From contig NZ_JAQWOO010000037.1 in the NCBI RefSeq assembly GCF_029245835.1, forward strand, positions 1 through 64,000: 64,000 nucleotides of DNA, read 5' to 3'. How positions within the stretch are numbered: the first letter of the stretch is position 1; every line of letters begins with the position of its first letter. The notes under the pieces are model-generated. The model saw only the letters and a list, made by a program, of their open reading frames with translations. It made no database searches and was not told the DNA's origin. The position numbers were made by a program, and so were the translations under genes. Origin of the DNA: Algibacter sp. (GTDB lineage: Bacteria; Bacteroidota; Bacteroidia; Flavobacteriales; Flavobacteriaceae). Shown in pieces: positions 10,517-24,483 of the stretch.

Positions 10517-10562
10517 AGAAAAGATTCAGAAAATTGAATTTTTAAAAAATATTTACTGCAAA

Positions 10563-12125
10563 ATGAAAAAAGCCACTTGTATATTCTTCATCTTATTAAT
10601 AGCATTCGCTTCATGTAAAAAAGGTAATAAACTACAAAAAGAACAAACAAATGCACAAGACATTAAAAAACAGCCCAACATCATTTTTATATATGCAGAC
10701 GATTTAGGCTATGGCGATGTTAGTGCGTATGGCGCTACCGAATTAAGCACTCCCAATATTGATAAATTAGCAAACGGAGGGCTTAAATTTACAAATGGAT
10801 ATGCTTCGTCAGCTACCTGCACACCAAGTAGGTTCGCCCTACTTACAGGTACATATCCATGGCGAAACAAAGATGCCAAAATATTACCAGGTACAGCACC
10901 ACTTTTAATAGATACCACTCAAGTTACAATTCCCAAAATGTTGAAAACAAAAGGCTATCAAACAGGTATTGTAGGTAAATGGCATTTAGGTTTGGGCACT
11001 GGCAATGTAAATTGGAATGCACGTATTTCACCCGGACCGAATGAAGTTGGGTTTGATTATAGCTACATTATGGCAGCCACACAAGATAGAGTGCCCACTG
11101 TTTATATTAAAAATGGCTATGTTGATAATTTAGACCCAACAGACCCTATTGAAATAGATTATAATAAAAATTTTGAGGGTGAACCTACAGGAACTGATAA
11201 TCCTGAGCTTTTAAAAATGGTTGGCGACCCCCAACATAGCAACAGTATAAATAATGGAGTGCCACGCATTGGCTATATGAAAGGAGGAACATCAGCTAAA
11301 TGGATAGATGAAGATATGGCTGACCATTTTTTAGCTGAAGCCCAAAATTATATAGAGCAGCAAAAAAACAATCCCTTCTTCCTATATTACGCATTGCAAC
11401 AACCTCATGTTCCGCGTACACCAAACCCAAGATTTGTTGGGTCATCTAGTATGGGACCCCGAGGCGATGTTATTATAGAAGCCGATTGGTGCATTGGTGA
11501 ATTACTAAAAACACTTGAAGAACAAGGCTTGTTAGAAAATACCCTTATTGTATTATCAAGTGATAATGGCCCTGTGCTGAACGATGGATATGCAGACGAA
11601 GCCGTCGAAACACTTGGAAATCACAAACCTGGAGGACCACTTAGAGGAGGCAAATACAGTCTGTTAGAAGCAGGAACTCGCGTGCCATTTATAACCTATT
11701 GGAAAGGAACTATAAAACCAAGCGTTTCTGAAGCCTTAGTGTCGCAAGTAGATTTATTAGCATCATTATCTTCACTTTTAGATACTGATGTTGTTAAAGG
11801 AGATAGCCAAAACTTACTAAGCACATTTTTAGGCAAAACTGATAAGGGAAGAGAAAACTTAATTATTGAGGCCACTACGCGTACCGCTTTCAGACAAGGT
11901 GATTGGATATTAATTCCACCTTACAAGGGGTCTGTAATAAATAAAATTAAAAATATTGAAACGGGCAATTCAAAAGAATTTCAACTTTATAATCTAAAAG
12001 AAGATATCGGTCAAAAAAACAATTTAGCAAAAGCCAAACCCGAAATATTAAAAGAATTGATAAAAAACTTTGAAGCTATAAGAGGAGGCTCTTATAGCGA
12101 AATCGAACAACCAGTTTTTAAATAA
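10563..12125 (+). CDS. Type I (S1) formylglycine-dependent sulfatase, lipoprotein
   Basis: The 520-residue protein has a lipoprotein signal (FASC, Cys18), then the S1 metal-binding start NIIFIYADDLGYGD and the FGly motif CTPSR with the modified Cys86, followed by LLTGTYPWR. IVGKWHLG and SSDNGPV supply further conserved residues of the alkaline-phosphatase-like fold. S1 enzymes release sulfate from glycans in the periplasm or at the membrane; the Cys must be converted by a maturase that is not in this window. It is first in the plus-strand enzyme operon, 13 bases before the next gene. The S1 subfamily, and so the sulfate position removed, cannot be fixed without an alignment. Confidence 0.93.
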   Translation: MKKATCIFFILLIAFASCKKGNKLQKEQTNAQDIKKQPNIIFIYADDLGYGDVSAYGATELSTPNIDKLANGGLKFTNGYASSATCTPSRFALLTGTYPWRNKDAKILPGTAPLLIDTTQVTIPKMLKTKGYQTGIVGKWHLGLGTGNVNWNARISPGPNEVGFDYSYIMAATQDRVPTVYIKNGYVDNLDPTDPIEIDYNKNFEGEPTGTDNPELLKMVGDPQHSNSINNGVPRIGYMKGGTSAKWIDEDMADHFLAEAQNYIEQQKNNPFFLYYALQQPHVPRTPNPRFVGSSSMGPRGDVIIEADWCIGELLKTLEEQGLLENTLIVLSSDNGPVLNDGYADEAVETLGNHKPGGPLRGGKYSLLEAGTRVPFITYWKGTIKPSVSEALVSQVDLLASLSSLLDTDVVKGDSQNLLSTFLGKTDKGRENLIIEATTRTAFRQGDWILIPPYKGSVINKIKNIETGNSKEFQLYNLKEDIGQKNNLAKAKPEILKELIKNFEAIRGGSYSEIEQPVFK

Positions 12126-12138
12126 TCATTAAATAGAT

Positions 12139-14436
12139 ATGGAAAAGAACCTTTTGTTATTTAGTATTTTAATAACTTCTATTTGGAGTTATTCGCAACA
12201 AATAATCTGGACAGGAAATGGTGACAATAATGATTTTTTTGATGAAACCAATTGGGAAGACTCAAATACAAATCTAGCTCCCGCATCTGGAACCATTGAT
12301 GGAGGTCAACCAATAAATCTAAATCTACAATTACAAAATGCTAGTTCAAAGGTAATAGCTAATGGGGTCATTGATTTAGGAACCGGGAGTTTATATGTTA
12401 TGAATTCAAGCCTGCAAGCAATTGCTTTTTCATCTGGAAGTATTACAATAGATAATGATGGTTATGTAGATTTAATATCAGCTAATCCTTTTCAAAATAG
12501 CGTAAGTATAAACTTTACTTCTGGAATAGGTTGGATAAAAACCTTAAGCAAAAAAGGAGTTGCCATTAATGCTGATAATCTAGGACAGATTGCAGTAAAT
12601 AATGCAGCAGCAGTATATCCAACTAATTTAAGATTAGATAATTATTATCTTGAAGGAACGGTAATAAGAAGTAATAATCTTTTAGAAACGCCTTTAACGC
12701 TTTATGATAATACAAACTTACAAGGCGCATCAGCCAATTTAAGCTTAGATATTATTCACAGTGGCTCTGAAATTCCAAATACTCTTGATAACAAAGCGGA
12801 ATCTTTTATTCTTAAAAGAGGTTATATGGCAACTTTTGCCACAACAGAAGATGGTACAGGGAAAAGTAAAAATTATATAGCTTCAGAAGGAGATTTGATT
12901 GTTAGTGAACTTCCTTCCTATTTATTAAATGATATTTCGTTTATCCGAATTATTCCATGGAATTGGGTAAATAAAAAGGGAAGAACAGGTCCAGATACCG
13001 AATTAAATAACACCTGGAATTACCAATGGAATAATACGGGAACTTCTGTGATAGAACGAGAATATGCGCCAATGGCTTGGGGTTATGGAGGCGCTAATGA
13101 TGACGGAGATATAACACTATATAAATCAAAATATAAAGCAACCCATATTATGGCATTTAATGAAGCGGATAACTGCAATGATCAATCGGGGCAATACAAT
13201 AACTTATGCGATACAGATGTTGCTTTAAGTACATATAAAAATTTAATGAAAACTGGCCTGAGATTGGTTTCACCAAGTTGTAGAGAGAATGCGCCTTTTG
13301 GTTGGTTAAAAGAGTTTCATGACAAGGCAAATACTCAGGATATAAGAATAGATGTCATTGCTGTACATTGGTACGATTGGGGGTCAAACCCAACAAATAG
13401 CCCAAACGCAACACCACAATCTGTATTCAATAGATTTAAAACCTACCTACAAAATGTTCATGATTTATATGGCTTACCAATATGGATTACTGAGTTTAAT
13501 GCAAATCCCAACAGAACGAATGCAACAAACTATGGTTTTATGCAATTGGCATTACCTTATTTAGAAACTTTAGATTACGTTGAGCGTTATGTATGGTATC
13601 AACCAAATTCTGATGTAGCTGATTATTATGATCCATCGGGAACGACATTAACCAATGTTGGTACTTTTTACAGAGATCAAATATCTAATGCTTCTATACC
13701 TCAAGATATACTTTTAGTCGACAGTAACTTAGACATCTATTATGAGTTGCAAGAACCAGCAATGAATAATTTATTTAATAATGGTGATTTTGAGTTAGGC
13801 GATCTAACCTCTTGGAATGGCTCAAATATTGGGACTTTATCAAATTCAAATGTATATCAAGGCACCACTTCAGGAAGAATACTTGCAAATGCAGGAAACA
13901 TTTCTCAAACCTTAATGGTTGAACCTCAAGTTGAATATGGTTTATCGTTTTACACGAAATGGTTTGTTTCACCAACATCAGCAATAGAGGTCAAGATATT
14001 AGATGCCAACGATGACACTGTAATAGCAAATAAATTAATGACAACAAGTACGGGTTGGAATTTAGTAGAACTTTTATTTACTGTACTGTCTGGTGTAAAT
14101 TCAATTAAATTTCAAGTCGAAAAAGGTACAGAACCAGCTTGGTTTATAGATAATGCTGTTTTAACAAAAACAGAGTCACTCAGTATTAATACTAAAGATT
14201 TAACTTTAACCGATATATATCCAAATCCATCTTCAGGAATTTATACACTAAAAAGTCAATCCGAGATCCTATCTTATTCAATTTATAATATACAAGGGCA
14301 ACTCATAAAGCAGGAAATAAATTTAAAGGCCACTAAAATAGATCTTAATTTAACAAAAAACAGTAAAGGCATTTATTATATAATCATCAAAGATAGTTTA
14401 GGAAATAAATCGTCTAGAAAGTTGATTTTGCGTTAA
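12139..14436 (+). CDS. Secreted GH128-like glycoside hydrolase with CBM and T9SS sorting tag
   Basis: This 765-residue protein has a Sec signal peptide, an N-terminal beta-rich region (about 20-270) that I do not recognise, an Asl1/GH128-like catalytic domain (about 275-520) with Glu342 in AFNEADN and Glu452 in WITEFN as the likely catalytic pair, a jelly-roll CBM-like domain (about 545-685, NNGDFELGDL) and a C-terminal T9SS type A domain (IYPNPSSGIYTL...SSRKLILR). The tag predicts export by type IX secretion to the cell surface or medium, so this is the best candidate for the endo-acting enzyme that starts depolymerisation. It is the second GH128-like enzyme of the locus, with a different architecture and export route from the one at 203-1564. 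Confidence 0.78.
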   Translation: MEKNLLLFSILITSIWSYSQQIIWTGNGDNNDFFDETNWEDSNTNLAPASGTIDGGQPINLNLQLQNASSKVIANGVIDLGTGSLYVMNSSLQAIAFSSGSITIDNDGYVDLISANPFQNSVSINFTSGIGWIKTLSKKGVAINADNLGQIAVNNAAAVYPTNLRLDNYYLEGTVIRSNNLLETPLTLYDNTNLQGASANLSLDIIHSGSEIPNTLDNKAESFILKRGYMATFATTEDGTGKSKNYIASEGDLIVSELPSYLLNDISFIRIIPWNWVNKKGRTGPDTELNNTWNYQWNNTGTSVIEREYAPMAWGYGGANDDGDITLYKSKYKATHIMAFNEADNCNDQSGQYNNLCDTDVALSTYKNLMKTGLRLVSPSCRENAPFGWLKEFHDKANTQDIRIDVIAVHWYDWGSNPTNSPNATPQSVFNRFKTYLQNVHDLYGLPIWITEFNANPNRTNATNYGFMQLALPYLETLDYVERYVWYQPNSDVADYYDPSGTTLTNVGTFYRDQISNASIPQDILLVDSNLDIYYELQEPAMNNLFNNGDFELGDLTSWNGSNIGTLSNSNVYQGTTSGRILANAGNISQTLMVEPQVEYGLSFYTKWFVSPTSAIEVKILDANDDTVIANKLMTTSTGWNLVELLFTVLSGVNSIKFQVEKGTEPAWFIDNAVLTKTESLSINTKDLTLTDIYPNPSSGIYTLKSQSEILSYSIYNIQGQLIKQEINLKATKIDLNLTKNSKGIYYIIIKDSLGNKSSRKLILR

Positions 14437-14510
14437 AAAAACATAAAATAAAGGGCGATAACAAACCATTATTTTATATTTTGCGTTGTCATGCGAAATC
14501 TTAAAAACTT

Positions 14511-16112
14511 ATGAAATACAAATCAATAATTTTCATTTTAATATTGTTTATTGTCTCTTGTAAAGACCAAAAAAAAGTAATAACATCTGATGTTTTACAA
14601 GTGCCTAAAAAACCAAATATTCTTTTTGTATTAGTTGATGATTTAGGACTGACTGATTTAGGATTTACAGGAAGTTCGTATTATGAAACACCTAACATAG
14701 ATAAACTAGCATCAAAAAGTACAATTTTCACGCAAGGTTATGCAGGGAGCAGAGTTTGTAGTCCATCCAGAGCAACAATCATGACAGGTAAATTTACGGC
14801 AAGACATGGTATAACCGATTGGATTGGTGCAAAAACAGGAACCCATTGGAGAGAACATAAAAGACAAGATAAATTGTTACCTGCCGACTACGTTTACAAT
14901 TTACCAAAAGAAGATATTACACTTGCAGAAACCATGCAAGCCCATGGCTATAATACTTTTTTTGCAGGAAAATGGCATTTAGGAAAAGAAGGCTCATATC
15001 CTGAAGATCATGGTTTTGATATTAATGTTGGGGGTTGGGATAAAGGCAGTCCTGCCGGCGGTTATTTTTCACCATATAAAAACCCGAAATTAGAAAACAA
15101 AACGAATGGCGAGAACCTTTCTATGAGACTAGCAAAAGAGACTACAACTTTTATAAAACAAAATACATCTGAACCCTTTTTTGTATTTCTTTCTTTTTAT
15201 GCGGTACATGGACCCATTCAAACTACCGAGACAAAATGGAAAAAATATAGAGATAAAGCTGAAGTTAACGGCACTAAATCCAACGGATTTGTGATGGAGC
15301 AAAAATTACCTATTCGTCAAACACAAGATAATCCCATTTATGGGGGTTTAGTTGAAAGTATGGACGATGCTGTTGGTCATGTTTTAAATGAACTAAAAAC
15401 TTATGGCCTTGATAAAAACACCATCGTCATTTTTACCTCAGATAATGGCGGTGTGTCTTCCGGAGATGCATTTTCAACTTCCAATCTTCCTTTTCGAGGA
15501 GGAAAGGGATACCAATGGGAAGGGGGTATTAGAGAACCTTATCTGGTTTATGTACCTTGGAATACATCTACAGAAAAAACAATTGATTATCCCGTAACAG
15601 GTGCCGATTTTTATCCTACAATTTTAGATTATGCGCACATTGAGTTATTGCATAACCAACATATTGATGGCATCAGTTTAAAACCCATTATTGAAGCGGG
15701 CAAAATTCCTGAAGAGCGTCCTTTATACTGGCATTACCCACATTACGGTAATCAAGGAGGAGACCCCTCATCTATAATCAGAGAAGGCGATTGGAAGTTA
15801 ATTCATTATTACGAAGATGGAAGTAATGCATTATACAATATAAAAGATGATGCTTTTGAGCAAAATAATGTAGCTACTCAATTCCCAGAAATAGCAACAA
15901 AACTAAGTACTAACTTAAAAAATTGGCTTATTAGTGTTGATGCTAAATATCCTGAAACAGATACAGAATTTAATCCTGTTAAAAGAGCTAATTATGAAAA
16001 AATGATTCGCGAAAAACGTTGGCCTAATCTTGAGAATCAACGAAGGAAGATGCTCTCAAAAGATTTTACACCTAACAAAGATTGGTGGGGAAGCAAACTA
16101 ACACATGATTGA
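14511..16112 (+). CDS. Type I (S1) sulfatase, arylsulfatase-A-like lipoprotein
   Basis: The 533-residue protein has a lipobox (IVSC, Cys17), NILFVLVDDLGLTDLG, and the FGly motif CSPSR with Cys83 followed by ATIMTGKFTARHG. FAGKWHLGKEG and FTSDNGGV add conserved metal and sulfate ligands. The sequence differs greatly from the other two sulfatases here, so the three probably remove sulfates at different positions or linkages. It lies 74 bases after the secreted GH128-like gene. The exact S1 subfamily is not assignable by eye. Confidence 0.92.
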   Translation: MKYKSIIFILILFIVSCKDQKKVITSDVLQVPKKPNILFVLVDDLGLTDLGFTGSSYYETPNIDKLASKSTIFTQGYAGSRVCSPSRATIMTGKFTARHGITDWIGAKTGTHWREHKRQDKLLPADYVYNLPKEDITLAETMQAHGYNTFFAGKWHLGKEGSYPEDHGFDINVGGWDKGSPAGGYFSPYKNPKLENKTNGENLSMRLAKETTTFIKQNTSEPFFVFLSFYAVHGPIQTTETKWKKYRDKAEVNGTKSNGFVMEQKLPIRQTQDNPIYGGLVESMDDAVGHVLNELKTYGLDKNTIVIFTSDNGGVSSGDAFSTSNLPFRGGKGYQWEGGIREPYLVYVPWNTSTEKTIDYPVTGADFYPTILDYAHIELLHNQHIDGISLKPIIEAGKIPEERPLYWHYPHYGNQGGDPSSIIREGDWKLIHYYEDGSNALYNIKDDAFEQNNVATQFPEIATKLSTNLKNWLISVDAKYPETDTEFNPVKRANYEKMIREKRWPNLENQRRKMLSKDFTPNKDWWGSKLTHD

Positions 16113-16236
16113 TTGGTATTAGACTCAAAAAACATAAAAAATATGCGCTTCAAATATAAATTACGAAGGTGCGCTTATAAATAAATCGAAATAACAGAAC
16201 TATTTTTAAATTGGTACATATAAACAACAAAATTAA

Positions 16237-20959
<4,723 letters not shown>

Positions 20960-20962
20960 AAA

Positions 20963-22096
20963 ATGATAAAAAGAACCTTTAATTTATTATTAATAGTAGG
21001 TTTATTGTCTTGCAAACAAGACAATGTGCTGACCAATTCTTTCAATCCAGGAAAATTATGGTTAGATACTAATGGAGAGCACATTAATGCACACGGTGGT
21101 GGTTTTTTAATTTATAATAACACTTATTATTGGTTTGGTGAGCATAAAATTACAGGTAAAGAAGGCAACAGAGCCATGGTTGGTGTTGGCGTGTATTCGT
21201 CTAAAGATTTATATAACTGGAAAAATGAAGGTATTGCTTTAGAAGTAAGTAATGATTCAAATTCCAAACTTATAAAAGGCTGTACCTTGGAGCGCCCAAA
21301 AGTTATTTATAACAAAAAGACAAAAAAATTCGTTATGTGGTTTCATCACGAATTGAAAGGTCAAGGCTATGATGCTGCATTAACAGGAGTTGCCATTTCA
21401 GACAACATCACGGGTCCATACAATTATATAGATAGTTTTAGGATTCATCCTGGTGTTTTACCACTCAATTTTTCTCAAGATGATTTTGATAATGCATCAA
21501 TAATAGAAAGTAGAAAAGATGAAAACTGGAAAGAGAAGGTTATAAAAGGTGGTTTCTTAAAACGAGATTTTAAAGGGGGTCAAATGTCTAGAGATATGAC
21601 CTTATTTGTAGATGACGATCAAACCGCATATCATATTACGGCTTCAGAGCAGAATCAAACCTTATTAATATCTAAACTATCTGATGATTACCAATCATTA
21701 TCCAATGAATACGTTAGAGTATTTCCGGGTCAGAGAAATGAAGCACCAGCTATCTTTAAAAAAGAAGGAACGTATTTTATGGTTAGTTCTGGGTTAACAG
21801 GATGGAAGCCTAATCCTGGAAAGCTAGCAGTTGCAAACAATATCATGGGTGATTGGGAGTTTTTAGGAAATCCATGTAGAGGGACAGATGAAGAAAACAA
21901 AACCACCTTCTGGTCTCAAAGCACCTATGTTATTCCTGTATTAGGAAAAAAAGATGCATTTATTTTTGCCGCAGATAGATGGCGACCAGAAAACCCTATT
22001 GATGGGCGTTATGTTTGGTTACCCATTAAATTTGAAAATAACATACCATATTTAGAATGGGAAAATTCTTGGGATTTAACGATTTTTAATGATTAA
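20963..22096 (+). CDS. GH43-family glycoside hydrolase lipoprotein, exo-galactanase/galactosidase-like
   Basis: The 377-residue protein has a lipobox (LLSC, Cys17) and one five-bladed propeller domain. The opening INAHGGGFLIYNNTYYWFGE and LERPKVIYN are patterns I associate with the GH43 subfamilies that contain exo-beta-1,3-galactanases and beta-galactosidases (24/34-like), not with the xylosidase or arabinanase groups. If so, it and the GH2 enzyme would attack the galactan backbone from the end. The subfamily call is from memory of motifs, so moderate. The gene sits between the third sulfatase and the esterase, overlapping the latter by 8 bases. Confidence 0.75.
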   Translation: MIKRTFNLLLIVGLLSCKQDNVLTNSFNPGKLWLDTNGEHINAHGGGFLIYNNTYYWFGEHKITGKEGNRAMVGVGVYSSKDLYNWKNEGIALEVSNDSNSKLIKGCTLERPKVIYNKKTKKFVMWFHHELKGQGYDAALTGVAISDNITGPYNYIDSFRIHPGVLPLNFSQDDFDNASIIESRKDENWKEKVIKGGFLKRDFKGGQMSRDMTLFVDDDQTAYHITASEQNQTLLISKLSDDYQSLSNEYVRVFPGQRNEAPAIFKKEGTYFMVSSGLTGWKPNPGKLAVANNIMGDWEFLGNPCRGTDEENKTTFWSQSTYVIPVLGKKDAFIFAADRWRPENPIDGRYVWLPIKFENNIPYLEWENSWDLTIFND

Positions 22097-22811
22097 TAAG
22101 AAAAACATAAAACTACTTTTAATAAGTGTACCTCTAGTACTCTTCGTTTTCTCCTGTAAACCCATGCATCAAGGTAAACACCTTTTTATTTTGTCTGGTC
22201 AGTCCAATATGGTTCGTTTAGACACAGATGCATCCTTTAGACCTTTAATTGAAGCTGAATTTGGAACCGACCATACTATTGTTGTAAAAGATGCTATGGG
22301 CTCACAATCTATTAGCAGATGGTATAAATATTGGAAAGCGCCTAATGGCAGTATTCCTGAAAGTAGAGGCGATCAATATGATAGACTGATGCTGAAAGTG
22401 AATGACGCTATTAAAAATCAAAACATTGCCTCAATAACTTTTATTTGGATGCAAGGCGAACGCGATGCCCGCATGGCATTTGGTGCAGTCTATGAAAAAA
22501 GTTTATTAGGCTTGTATAACCAAATAGGTGACGATTTGAAAAGAACAGATGTTAACTTTATTATAGGAAGACTAAGCGATTTTGATATGAAAAATGAAAA
22601 ATGGCCACATTGGACCATGATAAGGGATATTCAAATGAAAGTTGGAGCATCTCACCCACGTTTTGGTTGGGTTAATACAGATGACCTCAATGATGGTTTT
22701 AACGCTCTAGGCAAATCCATTCAAAACGATTTACACATGTCTGTAGAAGGCTATAAAACTTTGGGTAAACGATTTGCTGAAAAAGCCATTCAGATTATTA
22801 ATGATAATTGA
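22089..22811 (+). CDS. SGNH/SASA-family carbohydrate acetylesterase lipoprotein
   Basis: The 240-residue protein has a lipobox (FSCK, Cys23), the block I motif SGQSNM with the likely catalytic Ser39, the block WMQGERD and a C-terminal DLHMSVEGY that supplies the Asp-His pair. These define the sialate-O-acetylesterase-like (SASA) family, which in PULs usually removes acetyl groups from many sugars. It overlaps the GH43 gene and closes the plus-strand operon. It suggests that the target glycan is O-acetylated, or carries another small ester, in addition to sulfate. Confidence 0.8.
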   Translation: MINKKNIKLLLISVPLVLFVFSCKPMHQGKHLFILSGQSNMVRLDTDASFRPLIEAEFGTDHTIVVKDAMGSQSISRWYKYWKAPNGSIPESRGDQYDRLMLKVNDAIKNQNIASITFIWMQGERDARMAFGAVYEKSLLGLYNQIGDDLKRTDVNFIIGRLSDFDMKNEKWPHWTMIRDIQMKVGASHPRFGWVNTDDLNDGFNALGKSIQNDLHMSVEGYKTLGKRFAEKAIQIINDN

Positions 22812-22877
22812 TATTTCAATTCCTTAAAATTATAGGCCAGACTTCAGAACACGAGCTAGAACTAGAAAAAGAGCAAC

Positions 22878-23138
22878 TTAATTAATTTCAGATGCACCTA
22901 AATCCTCCAAAGCGTTTAATTGTTTTAGGAGATCGAACGTTTTTTTTGCTTCTTCATCATCAACTATACTAATAGCAACTCCTGCATGTACCAATACATA
23001 GTCAGTTATTTTGGCTTCGGGAACCAGAGCAAGACTAACTTCTTTTTTAACACCATCAAAAGACACTTTTCCTGTTCTAAACGTTTCGTCGAGTTGATTC
23101 GTTATTTCTACTAATTTTCCTGGTATTGAAAGGCACAT
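22878..23138 (-). CDS. hypC: Hydrogenase maturation chaperone HypC
   Basis: The 86-residue protein begins MCLSIPGK, with the essential Cys2 that HypC uses to carry the Fe(CN)2CO unit with HypD and to dock on the large subunit. LVHAGVAISIVDDEEA is the conserved second segment. It is the last gene of the minus-strand hydrogenase operon, 20 bases after hypB, and ends close to the convergent PUL. Confidence 0.95.
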   Translation of the reverse strand: MCLSIPGKLVEITNQLDETFRTGKVSFDGVKKEVSLALVPEAKITDYVLVHAGVAISIVDDEEAKKTFDLLKQLNALEDLGASEIN

Positions 23139-23158
23139 AAGAATTATTATTTATAATA

Positions 23159-24004
23159 TTAAGAAGGAATATTTGATTTCAACCATTCGTACCATGTCGA
23201 CATACCTTCTCCTGTAGTGGCCGAAACTTCGAAAAATTGTAATTTCGGATTCACTTGTAATGCATATTCCTTTAATTTATCAATATTGATATTTACATAG
23301 GGTAACAAATCCATTTTATTAATGATACAAATATCAGAGGTATGAAACATATCCGGATATTTTATAGGTTTGTCTTCGCCTTCCGTTGTACTAATAATTA
23401 CAACACGTTTAGATTCTCCTAAATCAAACATGGAAGGACAGACTAAGTTCCCAACGTTTTCAATCATTAAAACACTGTTATCCTTAATATTCAGTTTTTT
23501 AACCGCATCATAAACCATATCACTTTCTAAATGACACCCTTTTCCTGTATTAATTTGAATTACTGGAATATCTAAAGCATCAATACGGTTAGCATCATTT
23601 AAGGTTTGCTGATCGCCTTCAATAACGTAAAACGACACCTCTTTTTTTAAACTTTTTAAAGTTTGTTCTAAAATTGATGTTTTACCTGAACCTGGAGAAC
23701 TTACCAAATTTATAGCAAAAATATTTTTTGCGTCAAAATACCCTTTGTTTCTGGCAGCCATAACATCATTATGTTGCAAAATATCCTGTTCTAGATGCAG
23801 TACCGTTTTATGGTGATGATTATGACCATGTGAATGCTCATGATGCTGGTGATCGTGATGGTGATTATGGTCATGAGAATGGTCATGACTATGTGAATGT
23901 CCATCGTGATGATGGTGATGACTATGTTCGTGAGCTTTTACCTCTTTCGGATTTTGAATAGTAACACCATTCTCACCTGTTCCGCAACCACATGTTCCAC
24001 ACAT
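23159..24004 (-). CDS. hypB: Hydrogenase nickel-incorporation GTPase HypB with histidine-rich nickel-storage region
   Basis: The 281-residue protein starts MCGTCGCG, the high-affinity N-terminal nickel motif, followed by an His/Asp/Ser-rich stretch at about residues 24-66 that can store many Ni ions. The G domain has the P-loop SSPGSGKT, the metal-site CHLESDMV, ENVGNLVCP and the guanine motif NKMD. HypB works with HypA to insert nickel into HoxH. It lies 12 bases after the protease gene. The long His tract fits an organism that must store scarce nickel; that is inference. Confidence 0.97.
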   Translation of the reverse strand: MCGTCGCGTGENGVTIQNPKEVKAHEHSHHHHHDGHSHSHDHSHDHNHHHDHQHHEHSHGHNHHHKTVLHLEQDILQHNDVMAARNKGYFDAKNIFAINLVSSPGSGKTSILEQTLKSLKKEVSFYVIEGDQQTLNDANRIDALDIPVIQINTGKGCHLESDMVYDAVKKLNIKDNSVLMIENVGNLVCPSMFDLGESKRVVIISTTEGEDKPIKYPDMFHTSDICIINKMDLLPYVNINIDKLKEYALQVNPKLQFFEVSATTGEGMSTWYEWLKSNIPS

Positions 24005-24015
24005 AATTATTTTTT

Positions 24016-24483
24016 TTAATTTACTAAAATACTATTCGTTAGAATATTCTTTTTAAAATAGTCTTTAGCCTGATTCATATTTAATTTGGCCTTTTTGCTC
24101 ATTCCAATTTCTAATTCCCATTGATAGCCTTGTATTCCTAAAATAGAAGCTTTAGGATTATGATGATACAAGGTGTTAGCTAAATACAAAATGGTCTCTG
24201 GTTTTAATGCATGTGTACTAAAGCTATAGATTTCTGAAGGTTTACATGTTTTAAAATAAAATCCTTGTTCTGTATCTTCTTTTGTAGCATCAACAAATAT
24301 GACCGTTTCATAATTGGAAATTAATTCGGCATCTTCAATTTGAAGTTGGTATCTGTATTCCAAATCCATATCCATGTTTTGGGTTTCAAGAAAGTCTAAA
24401 AACAACCATCCTAAACCATCATCTTGTCTTCCGGTATTACCAATACCTAAAACTATTGTTTTATGTTTACCTTCTTTTTTCAT
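24016..24483 (-). CDS. [NiFe]-hydrogenase maturation endopeptidase (HoxW/HyaD type)
   Basis: The 155-residue protein begins VLGIGNTGRQDDGLG, the family start GxGN...DDG that contains an acidic nickel-sensing residue, and has FVDATKED and FSTHALKPE downstream. These proteases remove the C-terminal tail of the large subunit once nickel is in place. The gene overlaps the end of hoxH by 17 bases, the normal order for a dedicated protease. It would play the HoxW role for this enzyme. Confidence 0.88.
   Translation of the reverse strand: MKKEGKHKTIVLGIGNTGRQDDGLGWLFLDFLETQNMDMDLEYRYQLQIEDAELISNYETVIFVDATKEDTEQGFYFKTCKPSEIYSFSTHALKPETILYLANTLYHHNPKASILGIQGYQWELEIGMSKKAKLNMNQAKDYFKKNILTNSILVN

Noticed and set aside
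23821-23940. Short-period repeat of gatg/catg units as a CRISPR or tandem repeat array
   Set aside because: It encodes the His/Asp-rich nickel-storage stretch of HypB, and the units are irregular. No CRISPR-like array of spaced direct repeats was seen anywhere in the window.
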